Assembly: GCA_029960065.1 (NCBI GenBank)
Contig: JASCOF010000004.1
Location: forward strand, 248,001-312,000
Direction of reading: 5' to 3'
Origin: Flavobacteriaceae bacterium PS02336
GTDB lineage: Bacteria > Bacteroidota > Bacteroidia > Flavobacteriales > Flavobacteriaceae
Length of the DNA stretch: 64,000 nucleotides
Below, piece by piece: positions 33,815 to 43,025 of this stretch. The notes under the pieces are model-generated. The model was not told the DNA's origin, did no database searches, and saw only the letters and a program-made list of their open reading frames with translations. Position 1 is the stretch's first letter; every line of letters starts with the position of its first letter. The translations under genes were made by a program, and so were the position numbers.

Positions 33815-35542
33815 TTAGTTTATTTTGATTATGACTCCGTTTTTGTCAGTGGTTAGCTTTCCTTTTGTTTTTTTTCCGTTTAAAACTTCTTTTCCGTTAA
33901 TTTTAACCGAAACTTCGTTTATAGTGTCGTTATCAGTGGTGTTTGTTTCTTCTAAATTGTACTCATTATTGTCATTATCTTCCGGTGGACAATTTAGACA
34001 TCTCACTTTTGATCCTTCCACTTTGTAATTATAATCTCCGTCATAATTTAAGTTAAAGAAATCGTCTTCATAATTAAAGTAATCTCTAACAGAACTTTCA
34101 GGTTTAAATACTTGTCCTTCTGGTACGTATAGGTAAATGTCTACTTCTTGTCCTCTAAATTTATTTTTTACATCTGTCAGAAAATAATTATCCAAAATTA
34201 AATGATTTCCGCTAATTTGAAACTTATAATTGATTTTTTCTGCTCTTTTTTTAGCGTTTGTGAAAGAATTTCCTCTTGCACTTTTTTCAATTTGAATAAA
34301 TGGAACCGTTTCATCTGTATGTAAGATATGCAAACGAACGTCGTTAGAATAAATCAATTCATTATTTGCCGAATCTTGTACAAATTCAAATTCTCTATAG
34401 TGATTTAAACTTTTTGCGTAATAATCACTGTACTTGAACTTAATATATAAAGTATCAGTAGATTTAATTCCGAATAGCTTTTTTTCTACAACTTTATTGT
34501 CATATGAAATTTCAGTTGCTTGTTTAATTCCGATACTTGTTAGAATTGCGATAGAAATAATCCAAACTGCTAAAAGCGTGTATTTTGTAATGTTTCCTAT
34601 TGATTTCAAGTTTGGAGATAACAATTTAAATCCTAAAAGCGTTAAGAAGAAAAACGGAATTCCAACTGCAAAGAACATTAATAAACCAAATGACCATAGA
34701 GGATATTCTGTAAAGTTTCCAGCTTCAACAAAGTTCTGCCAAGGGAAGTCAATAAAAATATTTGTTCCCAGAGTAAAAACGCCTATCAATAACATGATCA
34801 AAGTTGAAATCCCTGATATAATTAAGACTACTCCTAAAAACTTAGCAAAGATTTTAAAAACCGTCATGACAAAGTCTCCAAATGAACTACTTATTCTCTC
34901 AGCTCCCGACTTTACCTGGTTTCCCATTTTATCATAATCAGCATTTTTAAATTTATCAGAAAGTGAATCAATTTCTTCGCGAACTTTTTTTTCGATGTTC
35001 GAAATAGTTACCGGTTCTCCAGTCATTTCTAATTTTTCAGTAGTGGTAACCGCTTCTGGAGTTACAATCCAAAGAACGAAATAAGCTAAAATTCCAGTTC
35101 CGAAACCTGCAAATACGAAGATCAAGAATATGATTTTGATCCAAACAGCGTCAATTCCAAAATAATGGCTTAAACCTGTAGCTACACCGCCAATTAAACC
35201 TTTTTCTTTATCGCGGTATAATTTTTTGTGTTTTCTTGCGCCGTAATTATTATAAGATTGATTTGGGTTTTCTTCGTCTTCGATTCTGTAATCTTCTGGT
35301 TGTCCCATTACCGTAATCACTTCATCAACGTCTTTCAGTCCAACAACATGTTTCTCACTTTTTTGTTTTTCTGACAATAATTCAGAAACACGCATTTCGA
35401 TATCTTTAATGATTTCATCCTGACCAGATGAGTTGTTAAGTGATCGTTTTATTGCGTCAAAGTAGCGTGTCAATTTTAAGTATGCATCTTCATCGATATG
35501 AAAAAACATCCCGCCTAAGTTAATATTTACTGTTTTGTTCAT
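33815..35542 (-). CDS. PspC domain-containing membrane protein
   Basis: 575 residues. The N-terminal 95 residues are a conserved cytoplasmic domain (VNINLGGMFFHIDEDAYLKLTRYFDAIKRS). The PspC domain follows at about 105-165 (YRDKEKGLIGGVATGLSHYFGIDAVWIKIIFLIFVFAGFG), then four membrane helices to about 350. The C-terminal 225 residues form a soluble, presumably periplasmic region with short acidic segments near the end. It starts 3 bases after padR ends. The family is linked to envelope stress, but this architecture is Bacteroidota-specific and its role is not established. Confidence 0.88.
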   Translation of the reverse strand: MNKTVNINLGGMFFHIDEDAYLKLTRYFDAIKRSLNNSSGQDEIIKDIEMRVSELLSEKQKSEKHVVGLKDVDEVITVMGQPEDYRIEDEENPNQSYNNYGARKHKKLYRDKEKGLIGGVATGLSHYFGIDAVWIKIIFLIFVFAGFGTGILAYFVLWIVTPEAVTTTEKLEMTGEPVTISNIEKKVREEIDSLSDKFKNADYDKMGNQVKSGAERISSSFGDFVMTVFKIFAKFLGVVLIISGISTLIMLLIGVFTLGTNIFIDFPWQNFVEAGNFTEYPLWSFGLLMFFAVGIPFFFLTLLGFKLLSPNLKSIGNITKYTLLAVWIISIAILTSIGIKQATEISYDNKVVEKKLFGIKSTDTLYIKFKYSDYYAKSLNHYREFEFVQDSANNELIYSNDVRLHILHTDETVPFIQIEKSARGNSFTNAKKRAEKINYKFQISGNHLILDNYFLTDVKNKFRGQEVDIYLYVPEGQVFKPESSVRDYFNYEDDFFNLNYDGDYNYKVEGSKVRCLNCPPEDNDNNEYNLEETNTTDNDTINEVSVKINGKEVLNGKKTKGKLTTDKNGVIIKIN

Positions 35543-35545
35543 GAC

Positions 35546-35878
35546 TTATTGATTTTGATTGGTGATTAAGTTTACAGCGTCGGATAATTCTGTCCAAGTA
35601 CCGCTAAGTTCGTTTAAAAATGTTTGTCCTATTTCGGTTAATCCATAATATTTTCGTGGTGGCCCAGAGGTCGATTCTTCCCAGCGATAATTAAGTAAAC
35701 CGTCATTTTTTAATCTCGTTAACAACGGATAAACAGTTCCTTCTACAACTAGTAATTTTGCGTTTTTTAAAGTGTCTAATATTTCAGAGGTATAGGCATC
35801 TTTTTCTTTTAATACAGATAAGATGCAAAACTCAAGAACACCTTTGCGCATCTGTGCTTTTGTGTTTTCAATGTTCAT
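35546..35878 (-). CDS. PadR family transcriptional regulator
   Basis: 110 residues with the PadR winged helix: MRKGVLEFCILSVLKEKDAYTSEILDTLKNAKLLVVEGTVYPLLTRLKNDGLLNYRWEESTSGPPRKYYGLTEIGQ. The C-terminal dimerisation helix is short, as in the PadR-s2 class. It is the first gene of the cluster with PspC and DUF2807 and probably represses its own transcript. Three copies of a 14-bp repeat lie 40-85 bases upstream and may be part of the control region. Confidence 0.92.
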   Translation of the reverse strand: MNIENTKAQMRKGVLEFCILSVLKEKDAYTSEILDTLKNAKLLVVEGTVYPLLTRLKNDGLLNYRWEESTSGPPRKYYGLTEIGQTFLNELSGTWTELSDAVNLITNQNQ

Positions 35879-35920
35879 AATTTCATTTTGTTTTTTTTAG
35901 ATTGAACAATTCGTTTTTTG

Positions 35921-35972
35921 ATTGATGATGATTGATTGATGATGATTGATTGATGATGATTGATGATTGATT
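35921..35972. repeat. 14-bp tandem repeat upstream of padR
   Basis: Three head-to-tail copies of ATTGATGATGATTG, plus a partial fourth, lie between the DUF4870 and padR genes. The copies show no mismatch, so they are young or slippage-prone. Confidence 0.8.
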
Positions 35973-36029
35973 TCGAAATTATTCTATTTGAATTCGTTCG
36001 TTTAACCTATAACTTTTAACCTTTTTGTG

Positions 36030-36509
36030 TTACTTTATAAAAGGAATCGTAAGCGGATATTTGTATAATTCTCCGTTTGAAGCTTTTATAGAAGCATAAA
36101 TCACTAAAAAGAACTCAACAAATTTTAGTAATCCAAAAAGTATCACAGCTGTAATTCCTACACTTAGCATTCCGATATGCGTTTGAAAGTCAAAATTTCT
36201 AATCACAAAATCGCGGTCATTAAAAACAGCTTCAATTGGAATATTCTGCAGGAAAACTGTTATAAAAATTGGTATAGCAATAAGTGCTAAAATCAAAGTA
36301 TAAAGCAATAAGCTTAACTGAAAGTTCAAAGCCTGTTTTCCGTGATGATCTGCAAATTCAGATTTGTCCTTATAGTTTGTCCAAATGATTAGCGGAAAAA
36401 TATAGTTCCCAAACGGAATTATATATTGGCTTAAAGTACTCAAATGAGTAAACGCTGCTGTATTCTTTTCTGATGTTTTTTCCATGATGAGTGGTGTTGT
36501 TGTTTCCAT
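36030..36509 (-). CDS. DUF4870 membrane protein
   Basis: 159 residues with the DUF4870 signature. The first helix region LSTLSQYIIPFGNYIFPLIIW is followed by DKSEFADHHGKQALNFQLSLLLYTLILALIAIPIF, and two further helices end at KASNGELYKYPLTIPFIK. Four membrane helices are likely. Function is unknown. It stands upstream of the PspC cluster on the same strand; the repeat between them and the 150-base gap suggest separate transcripts, but co-regulation is plausible because DUF4870 and PspC often neighbour one another. Confidence 0.85.
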   Translation of the reverse strand: METTTPLIMEKTSEKNTAAFTHLSTLSQYIIPFGNYIFPLIIWTNYKDKSEFADHHGKQALNFQLSLLLYTLILALIAIPIFITVFLQNIPIEAVFNDRDFVIRNFDFQTHIGMLSVGITAVILFGLLKFVEFFLVIYASIKASNGELYKYPLTIPFIK

Positions 36510-36740
36510 GATTAAAAGTATATAGTAATTTCTTATGCAAATATATGTCTAAAAAACAGTATCTTGTTTTGCATAGTACCAAATATTAACAAAAATTTAA
36601 CAAAAATAAGATGTTAAAAAGGACTATAAATGATTGAAAATCATTGTGAAATACTATGTTTACTAGTGGTTTTTTGATATTTAACAAAAGTATTGTGCGT
36701 GCATAGTTTTTTTGTATTTTTACATAAAAAAATAAATCAC

Positions 36741-37193
36741 ATGGCACTTTCGGTATCAAAACTTAATAAATTCGTGTTTTTCAAACTGCCATCTGCGTTC
36801 TTTTGTGGAGTTCGCGTAAAAGATATCAGTGACAGCAGTTGTACTGTAACGGTGAAACACAGATGGATCAATCAGAATCCTTTTAATTCGATGTATTTTG
36901 CGGTTCAGGCAATGGCAGCAGAATTAACAACGGGTGCTTTGGTTATTTCTCAAATTCAGCAAAGCGGCAAAAAGATTTCTATGTTAGTAGCCAATAATAA
37001 AGGAAACTTTACCAAAAAAGCAACCGGCAGAATTACATTTGTCTGCAATGACGGACATTTAATTGCAGATGCCATTAAAAGAACGATTGAAACGGGAGAA
37101 GGCCAGACGTTCTGGATGAAATCTATTGGAACCAATGAAGACGGTATTCAAGTTTCTGAAATGGATTTTGAATGGAGTATTCGAGTGAAATAG
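36741..37193 (+). CDS. DUF4442 domain (hotdog-fold) protein
   Basis: 150 residues from the ATG at 36741, preferred over an in-frame ATG at 36693 because the first 16 residues of that longer form are hydrophobic and lack family similarity. The fold shows KLPSAFFCGVRVKDISDSSCTVTVKHRWINQNPFNSMYFAVQAMAAEL and GRITFVCNDGHLIADAIKRT, the hotdog strands of DUF4442. Related proteins bind acyl-thioesters. No catalytic residues are assigned. It is alone on the plus strand. Confidence 0.85.
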   Translation: MALSVSKLNKFVFFKLPSAFFCGVRVKDISDSSCTVTVKHRWINQNPFNSMYFAVQAMAAELTTGALVISQIQQSGKKISMLVANNKGNFTKKATGRITFVCNDGHLIADAIKRTIETGEGQTFWMKSIGTNEDGIQVSEMDFEWSIRVK

Positions 37194-37196
37194 GTT

Positions 37197-37229
37197 TTTG
37201 CCACAGCTTAAAAGGATTAAAAAGATTTT
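37197..37229. repeat. Half-element of the GCCACAG repeat family
   Basis: TTTGCCACAGCTTAAAAGG follows the stop of the DUF4442 gene directly and matches the left arm of the 13436-13516 palindrome. No right arm is seen. Confidence 0.6.
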
Positions 37230-37236
37230 TGTTAAG

Positions 37237-37269
37237 AACTTTGACAAAGTTTTAAACTTTGTCAAAGTT
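37237..37269. repeat. AACTTTG double palindrome
   Basis: AACTTTGACAAAGTT (37237-37251) and AACTTTGTCAAAGTT (37255-37269) repeat the pair found at 14301-14333 with the same arms. It lies 8 bases after the GCCACAG half-element. Confidence 0.8.
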
Positions 37270-37287
37270 GATGCAGAACGATATAAA

Positions 37288-37315
37288 AAAAGACCTCAAT
37301 TATTTGAGGTCTTTT
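37288..37315. terminator. Bidirectional terminator between convergent genes
   Basis: A perfect 12-bp stem (AAAAGACCTCAA/TTGAGGTCTTTT) with a TTAT loop, in A/T runs. Confidence 0.85.
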
Positions 37316-37355
37316 ATATTTGATATTAATCTTTTTAATAAAAGTATACAGCTAG

Positions 37356-37781
37356 TTAATTAAATAAATTATCATCAATATTAATATCTATTTCTGTCTT
37401 CATCCAAGAACCTTTTACGTTTTGCTGTAAAATTTTAGCTATAGCGGCTTGTGATTTATAAACGATTTTATAATTAATGTTTTCAATTTCAATACTTTTT
37501 ATGGATTTAGAAATTTCTATTACTTCTTTTTCGTGCCAAGTGCCAATTCCAAAAAACATTTGAAATTGATTGTCTTTCGTTAAAGCTGGTTTTAAATTAA
37601 AAACTATAGAATCACCATTTTTATATTCATTAAGTCCATATTCTTCTGTCTGAGGGTCTATTTTTATTTTTACTTTCGTAGCAATACTTCCATTATTTAT
37701 AAAGTTAAGATTATGAGCAGGATCACAGCTCATAAAAAGAAATCCAAGTATAAACAGTATTAAAAAAATTAGTTTTTTCAT
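37356..37781 (-). CDS. Hypothetical lipoprotein in the copper island
   Basis: I do not recognise the family. 141 residues with a lipobox (LFMSC) at about 19. The mature part has a mostly beta pattern with SIATKVKIKIDPQTEEYGLNEYKNGDSIVFNL. There are no metal-binding Cys or His clusters, so a direct copper role is not shown. It overlaps the EF-Tu-like gene by 4 bases (ATGA), so the two are co-translated. It may simply be the downstream end of the operon. Confidence 0.55.
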   Translation of the reverse strand: MKKLIFLILFILGFLFMSCDPAHNLNFINNGSIATKVKIKIDPQTEEYGLNEYKNGDSIVFNLKPALTKDNQFQMFFGIGTWHEKEVIEISKSIKSIEIENINYKIVYKSQAAIAKILQQNVKGSWMKTEIDINIDDNLFN

Positions 37782-38110
37782 TTTTGAAAATTACCTTTAA
37801 GTTGGGGATTTATAATTTCAGTTATCTTCCCTGTTCCAATTATGCGAGAACCTTCACGAAAATCAAACTCTAAATCCTCATATAGTTTGCCTTCAAAATA
37901 TTCGACAGATAAAATGCTTATTGCAGCAGAAACGGATTCTCCTGGGAGTACAAATTCAGTACCAATGAAAGTTTGCATGCCAGAAGTCATATATTCATCA
38001 AATGAAAATTTTATATGTGGTCTGTATCCTGACTTAGCAGCAGTTTTTCTACCTCCTTCTTGTGTCGTTTTGTATTGTAATGATGCAATAAAATGAGGTT
38101 CACCAAACAT
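37778..38110 (-). CDS. EF-Tu C-terminal-domain-like small protein
   Basis: 110 residues with no membrane or signal segment. The pattern HFIASLQYKTTQEGGRKTAAKSGYRPHIKF...GTEFVLPGESVSAAI and the C-terminal FREGSRIIGTGKITEI closely resemble the third (C-terminal) beta-barrel domain of EF-Tu, which normally carries REGGRTVGAG. No GTPase domain is present. A stand-alone domain III would have to do something other than translation. It lies 34 bases after the multicopper oxidase stop and overlaps the lipoprotein gene. Confidence 0.6.
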   Translation of the reverse strand: MFGEPHFIASLQYKTTQEGGRKTAAKSGYRPHIKFSFDEYMTSGMQTFIGTEFVLPGESVSAAISILSVEYFEGKLYEDLEFDFREGSRIIGTGKITEIINPQLKGNFQK

Positions 38111-38144
38111 AGTAATTAAATCAAATTTCTATGCTAATGTAGTA

Positions 38145-40388
38145 TTAATAATTCAAATTTACCCCAAAACCAATTCCCATATCGCTGTCATAATGCGTCG
38201 TGATTCCAAAGTTTCTAGCAACAATATATTTCAATCCCGCCATGTATTCTTTATCCGTATTCCACATTAAATTCATTCGAAGTCGTTGCGAAAGTGGAAT
38301 ATCTTTTCGTTCAAATTGTAAACGAACATTTCCATCCGTATAAACCTCAACTTGTGCTTTTATGAGCATTGGTAAAGTATATTCAAGACCTGCACTAAAA
38401 ACGGATCGATTGTCTTTTGTGTTTTTCTGTCCAAAAAGATTTTGTTCCTGTTCGTCCATTCCCATTTTTCGATACCGCCAGTCAAAACCAATAAAAGGCA
38501 TTAACCATTGATTTTTCCCAATGTATCTTCCAATATGAGTTTCCGTTTCATAACCATGTTTGTCGTTGTAACCCAATCTCCATTCGGTTCCGATGCTCCA
38601 GCGCGTGTTACTGAACATTGCTTCACCGTCATTTCCATTGGTTGCAAAATCATTTTCTGCCATAAAATGAAACATTCGATCGTCCATTTTTAGCATTTTA
38701 AACGCCATTTCAGGATGATGAATCAACGGATTTGGAGCTGAATTTTCGTAAGTAAAAATTCTTCCCATTCCCGCCATCATGTGATATAAAATATGGCAGT
38801 GAAAAAACCAGTCACCATCAGCATTTGCTTGGAATTCGATAGTATCGGTTTCCATTGGCATAATATCAATGACATTTTTCAATGGAGCATAATCGCCATG
38901 TTCATTCAAGATTCTAAAATCATGTCCGTGTAAATGCATTGGATGGCGCATCATCGAACCATTATATAAAACGATACGAACGTTTTCTCCTTTTTTGATT
39001 AAAATTTTATCCGTTTCAGAAACTACTTTATTGTCTAAACTCCAAACGTAGCGATTCATATTTCCAGAAAGTGTAAATCGCAATTCCTTAACTGGTGCAT
39101 CTTTTGGAAGATTGGTTTTGAAAGGCGATTTTAGCATTCCATAATTCAAAGTCACAATTTCAGCAGTTTCAGTACTGTCATTTTCCATTTTCATGTCTTC
39201 CATATTATGATTCGAATGATCCATTTTTGGTTTTGCATTTTCATCTTCACCCGAAATTTCAGGATACATTACGGCATTCATGTCCATTTTATTCAAAGAC
39301 ATATTCATGCCCATGTCGTTCATTTCGCCGTTCATTTTCATCATGTCATTCATCATTTTCATGCCTTCAAAATATTTTAGTTTTGAAAGATGATGAATTG
39401 GCTGTTTGTCTCCATTTCCTAAAAATAAAGAAGCAGATCCCGTTCTGTCTTCGGCTGTAGCCAAAAAAGCAAAAGATTTATTATTTTCTGGAATGGTCAC
39501 TACAACATCATACGTTTCAGAAACTGCAATAATCAAACGATCCACTTCTACAGGTTCGACATCATTTCCGTCGCTTGCCACAACAGTAATTTTTCCACCG
39601 CCGTAAGTCAGCCAGAAATAACTCGAAGCGCCTCCGTTGGCAATTCTTAAACGAACTTTTGAGCCTGGTTTAAGGTCTGAAAATTGCTGTTCATTTTTTC
39701 CGTTGATTAAAAACTTTTCATAATAAACATCGCTGACATCCATCGCGTTCATTCGTTTCCATTCATTGGTCACTTTGGTCGAAAAATGTTTTTGTTTTAA
39801 AGCTTCAAAATAACTTTGCGTTGTTCCTTTTTTTATGGCAAACCAATCGTTAGCATTGTGCAGCATTCGCTGAATATTCTCTGGTTTCAAATCGGACCAT
39901 TCACTTAAAATAACTGGAATTGTCGGCAAATCATCAATTCCTTTTCGAATAGTAGAATCGTCTTTTTTCTTATTGATGATAAAAAGTCCGTACAAACCAA
40001 TTTGTTCCTGCAAACCAGAATGGCTGTGATACCAATAGGTTCCGTTTTGAATGATTGGAAAAGTATATTTATGAGTTGTTCCAGGTTCAATCGGCATTTG
40101 AGTCAAGTACGGAACGCCATCTTCTTTATTGGGAAGAAATAATCCGTGCCAATGCATTGAAGTGGTTTCTTTTTTTAATTCGTTATGAACATAAATTTCC
40201 GCAATATCGCCTTCTGTAAAAGTTAAAGTAGGCATCGGAATTTGTCCATTTACCGCAATCGCGCGTTTTTCTTTACCCGAAAAATTGACGATTGTATCAC
40301 GAACGTGCAAATCGTAACGAACGATTTTCTGAGCCTTTAACTGAAAAGCGATTAAAAAAAGGACAAGTATATATTTGATTTTTATCAT
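38145..40388 (-). CDS. Multicopper oxidase with C-terminal CopB-like barrel segment
   Basis: 747 residues. After a signal peptide (to about 19) come the four copper-binding motifs of CopA/CueO-type oxidases: HWHGLF near 79, WYHSHSG near 118, HPMHLHGH near 483 and HCHILYHMMAGM near 528. A Met-rich insert at about 343-375 (MMNDMMKMNGEMNDMGM) is typical of Cu(I) oxidases. From about 555 a second region reads like the outer-membrane protein CopB: alternating strands with WSIGTEWRLGYND and a terminal GFGVNLNY. The protein oxidises Cu(I) in the periplasm and may anchor to the outer membrane. Confidence 0.85.
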   Translation of the reverse strand: MIKIKYILVLFLIAFQLKAQKIVRYDLHVRDTIVNFSGKEKRAIAVNGQIPMPTLTFTEGDIAEIYVHNELKKETTSMHWHGLFLPNKEDGVPYLTQMPIEPGTTHKYTFPIIQNGTYWYHSHSGLQEQIGLYGLFIINKKKDDSTIRKGIDDLPTIPVILSEWSDLKPENIQRMLHNANDWFAIKKGTTQSYFEALKQKHFSTKVTNEWKRMNAMDVSDVYYEKFLINGKNEQQFSDLKPGSKVRLRIANGGASSYFWLTYGGGKITVVASDGNDVEPVEVDRLIIAVSETYDVVVTIPENNKSFAFLATAEDRTGSASLFLGNGDKQPIHHLSKLKYFEGMKMMNDMMKMNGEMNDMGMNMSLNKMDMNAVMYPEISGEDENAKPKMDHSNHNMEDMKMENDSTETAEIVTLNYGMLKSPFKTNLPKDAPVKELRFTLSGNMNRYVWSLDNKVVSETDKILIKKGENVRIVLYNGSMMRHPMHLHGHDFRILNEHGDYAPLKNVIDIMPMETDTIEFQANADGDWFFHCHILYHMMAGMGRIFTYENSAPNPLIHHPEMAFKMLKMDDRMFHFMAENDFATNGNDGEAMFSNTRWSIGTEWRLGYNDKHGYETETHIGRYIGKNQWLMPFIGFDWRYRKMGMDEQEQNLFGQKNTKDNRSVFSAGLEYTLPMLIKAQVEVYTDGNVRLQFERKDIPLSQRLRMNLMWNTDKEYMAGLKYIVARNFGITTHYDSDMGIGFGVNLNY

Positions 40389-40391
40389 GGA

Positions 40392-42926
40392 TTATAATTT
40401 TAAATTTCTCAATCGCAAAGCGTTTACGATTACAGATACAGAACTTAAACTCATGGCAACAGCAGCGAGCATTGGCGAAAGCAGAATTCCTAAAAAAGGA
40501 TATAAAATTCCAGCCGCAATTGGCACGCCTAAAGTATTATAAATAAAAGCAAAAAATAGATTTTGTTTGATGTTTGACATAACGGCGTGGCTGAGGTTTT
40601 TGGCTTTTACAATTCCGTTTAAATCACCTTTTACTAAAGTAATTTTAGCACTCTCAATGGCAACGTCAGTTCCGGTTCCCATTGCAATTCCTATATTAGA
40701 TTGCGCCAGAGCAGGAGCATCATTGATTCCGTCTCCCGCCATGGCTACAATTTTTCCTTGCGCTTGAAGACGTTCAATTTCTTTCAATTTATCTTCTGGA
40801 AGGCAATCGGCTTTAAAGGAACTCAAATGCAAATGTTCGGCAACGGCTTTTGCGGTGTTGTGATTATCGCCTGTCATCATGATAACCTCAACGCCTTGAT
40901 TGATTAATTCCTTGATTGCTTTTGCGCTATTTTCTTTGATAGCATCGGTAATGGTCACATAACCTAAAACTTCTTTTTCAATAGCGATATAAGAAATCGT
41001 TTTCCCTAAATTTTGTTCGGCAGTTACTTTTTGTTCTAAATCACTAGAAACAGAAACACCGATTTCTTCCATTAATTTTTTATTTCCTAAAGCTACTTTT
41101 TTGTTTTCTATAATTCCTAAAACGCCTTTTCCGGTAATGGTTTCAAAACTTTGAACTTCTTTAAATGAACTATTTTTTGCTTTCGCGAAATGGACCACGG
41201 CCTCCGCCAAAGGATGTTCGCTGTGCTGATTTAAGGAAGCAATATTTTGAAGCAGAAAATCTTCCTCATTATTAACAGAATATATTTTTTCTACAGAAGG
41301 TTTTCCTTCGGTAATTGTTCCAGTTTTGTCTGTGATTAAAACATCAATTTTATTCATGTTTTCCAATGCTTCAGCATTTTTGATCAGAATTCCGTTTTGT
41401 GCACCTTTACCAACTCCCACCATGACAGACATCGGAGTTGCGAGCCCAAGTGCGCAAGGACAAGCGATAATTAAAACAGCAATGGCATTGATTAATCCGT
41501 AAACGTAAGCGGGTTCTGGGCCAAATTTCGCCCAAACAAAAAAGGTTAAAACCGAAATAATTACAACAGTCGGCACAAAATATTTAGAAACGCGATCGGC
41601 TAATTTCTGAATTGGAGCGCGAGATCTGCTGGCGTCATTGACCATTTGAATGATTTGCGAAAGCATCGTTTCAGAACCCACTTTTTCTGCAATCATAACA
41701 AACGATTTGGTGCCATTTATAGTTCCAGAAATTACTGCATCGCCTGTTTTTTTGTCTACAGGAATTGGTTCTCCTGTAATCATAGATTCGTCGATGTTGC
41801 TTTCGCCGGAAGTTATTTTTCCGTCAACTGGAATTTTTTCTCCGGGTTTTACACGAAGTAAATTTCCCTTTTGAATGTTGTGAATGGAGATTACTCTATC
41901 AATTCCGTTTTCTACCAACGTAGCTTCAGTCGGAGCTAATTTTAATAATTCTTTTATGGCTCCGTTCGTTTGTCCGTGTGCTTTGGCTTCCAACAATTGT
42001 CCCAATAAAACCAAAGTGATAATTACAGTTGCAGATTCAAAATACAAATGAATCGTTCCGTGATGTGATTTAAATTCGGCTGGAAAAATATCTGGAAAAA
42101 ACATTCCGACAATACTAAATAAGAAAGCAACGCTGGTTCCGATTCCGATTAAAGTAAACATGTTTAAATTCCAAGTCACAATTGATTTGTAAGCGCGAAC
42201 AAAAAACATCCATCCTGCGTAAAATAAAACAGGAATTGAAAATAAGAATTGCACCCAATTCCATTTTTCAATAGACATTATAGTGTAAAGCGGATTATTG
42301 GGAATCATTTCTGACATTGAAATAATGAAAATAGGAAGCGTAAACAGAATCGCAATTTTCATTTTCTTTAATAAATCAGAATAAGTTTTGTTTTCTTCAC
42401 TTTCAGAAGCCTGCATCGGAACCAAATCCATGCCGCAAATTGGACAATCACCTGGTTCGTTTGAAACAATTTCTGGATGCATCGGACAGGTAAATTGTGT
42501 TGCAGTTATAGCAATTTGTGGTACTAAATCCATTCCGCAAACAGGACAGTCTCCAGGTTTGTTATACGTTTTGTCTCCTTCACAATGCATTGGGCAATAA
42601 TAAACGCCATTTGCACTGTGTTGAGGTGCTTTTTTAGCTGCTATTTTATGATGATCGTGATTTTCTTTTTTATGACCCGAACAGCATGATTTTACAGCTG
42701 TTTCAGAATGGTTTTTAGGAGAATCCATTTCAATTGTATAATTTCCCGCTGCAGCTAAAACTTCTTGAAATTTTTCTGTCTCTACATGCTGTTCCATTGT
42801 TATGGTTGCCAACGGAGGGTTTAGTGTTACTTCTGCCTGAATTCCTTCAATTTCATTCAAAGTTTTTTCTACTTTGGTTCGGCATCCGTTGCATGACATT
42901 CCTGAAATTATATATTGATGAGTCAT
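40392..42926 (-). CDS. copA: Copper-exporting P-type ATPase
   Basis: 844 residues, P1B-type. The HMA domain begins MTHQYIISGMSCNGCRTKVEK with CxxC at 12-15. A Cys/His-rich link (CCSGHKKENHDHHK) and two heavy-metal-binding CPMH..CPVCGMDLVP modules (about 108-170) follow. Eight membrane helices include the CPC ion site near 489. The phosphorylation motif DKTGT is near 531, then the nucleotide-binding region with SEHPLAEAV and the hinge MAGDGINDAPAL. It pumps Cu(I) out of the cytoplasm. The oxidase gene starts 3 bases after it, so both are one operon. Confidence 0.95.
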   Translation of the reverse strand: MTHQYIISGMSCNGCRTKVEKTLNEIEGIQAEVTLNPPLATITMEQHVETEKFQEVLAAAGNYTIEMDSPKNHSETAVKSCCSGHKKENHDHHKIAAKKAPQHSANGVYYCPMHCEGDKTYNKPGDCPVCGMDLVPQIAITATQFTCPMHPEIVSNEPGDCPICGMDLVPMQASESEENKTYSDLLKKMKIAILFTLPIFIISMSEMIPNNPLYTIMSIEKWNWVQFLFSIPVLFYAGWMFFVRAYKSIVTWNLNMFTLIGIGTSVAFLFSIVGMFFPDIFPAEFKSHHGTIHLYFESATVIITLVLLGQLLEAKAHGQTNGAIKELLKLAPTEATLVENGIDRVISIHNIQKGNLLRVKPGEKIPVDGKITSGESNIDESMITGEPIPVDKKTGDAVISGTINGTKSFVMIAEKVGSETMLSQIIQMVNDASRSRAPIQKLADRVSKYFVPTVVIISVLTFFVWAKFGPEPAYVYGLINAIAVLIIACPCALGLATPMSVMVGVGKGAQNGILIKNAEALENMNKIDVLITDKTGTITEGKPSVEKIYSVNNEEDFLLQNIASLNQHSEHPLAEAVVHFAKAKNSSFKEVQSFETITGKGVLGIIENKKVALGNKKLMEEIGVSVSSDLEQKVTAEQNLGKTISYIAIEKEVLGYVTITDAIKENSAKAIKELINQGVEVIMMTGDNHNTAKAVAEHLHLSSFKADCLPEDKLKEIERLQAQGKIVAMAGDGINDAPALAQSNIGIAMGTGTDVAIESAKITLVKGDLNGIVKAKNLSHAVMSNIKQNLFFAFIYNTLGVPIAAGILYPFLGILLSPMLAAVAMSLSSVSVIVNALRLRNLKL

Positions 42927-43025
42927 TGTATTGGTTTTTAAGTATTACAATGCAAATTTCCGAAGTACAATTTACAACGGTTTGTAGAATTTTGAGAATG
43001 ATTTGTAATATTTACTAAATTTTAC

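Noticed and set aside
35921..35972. CRISPR-like repeat tract
   Set aside because: The copies are head-to-tail with no unique spacers and no cas genes are present.
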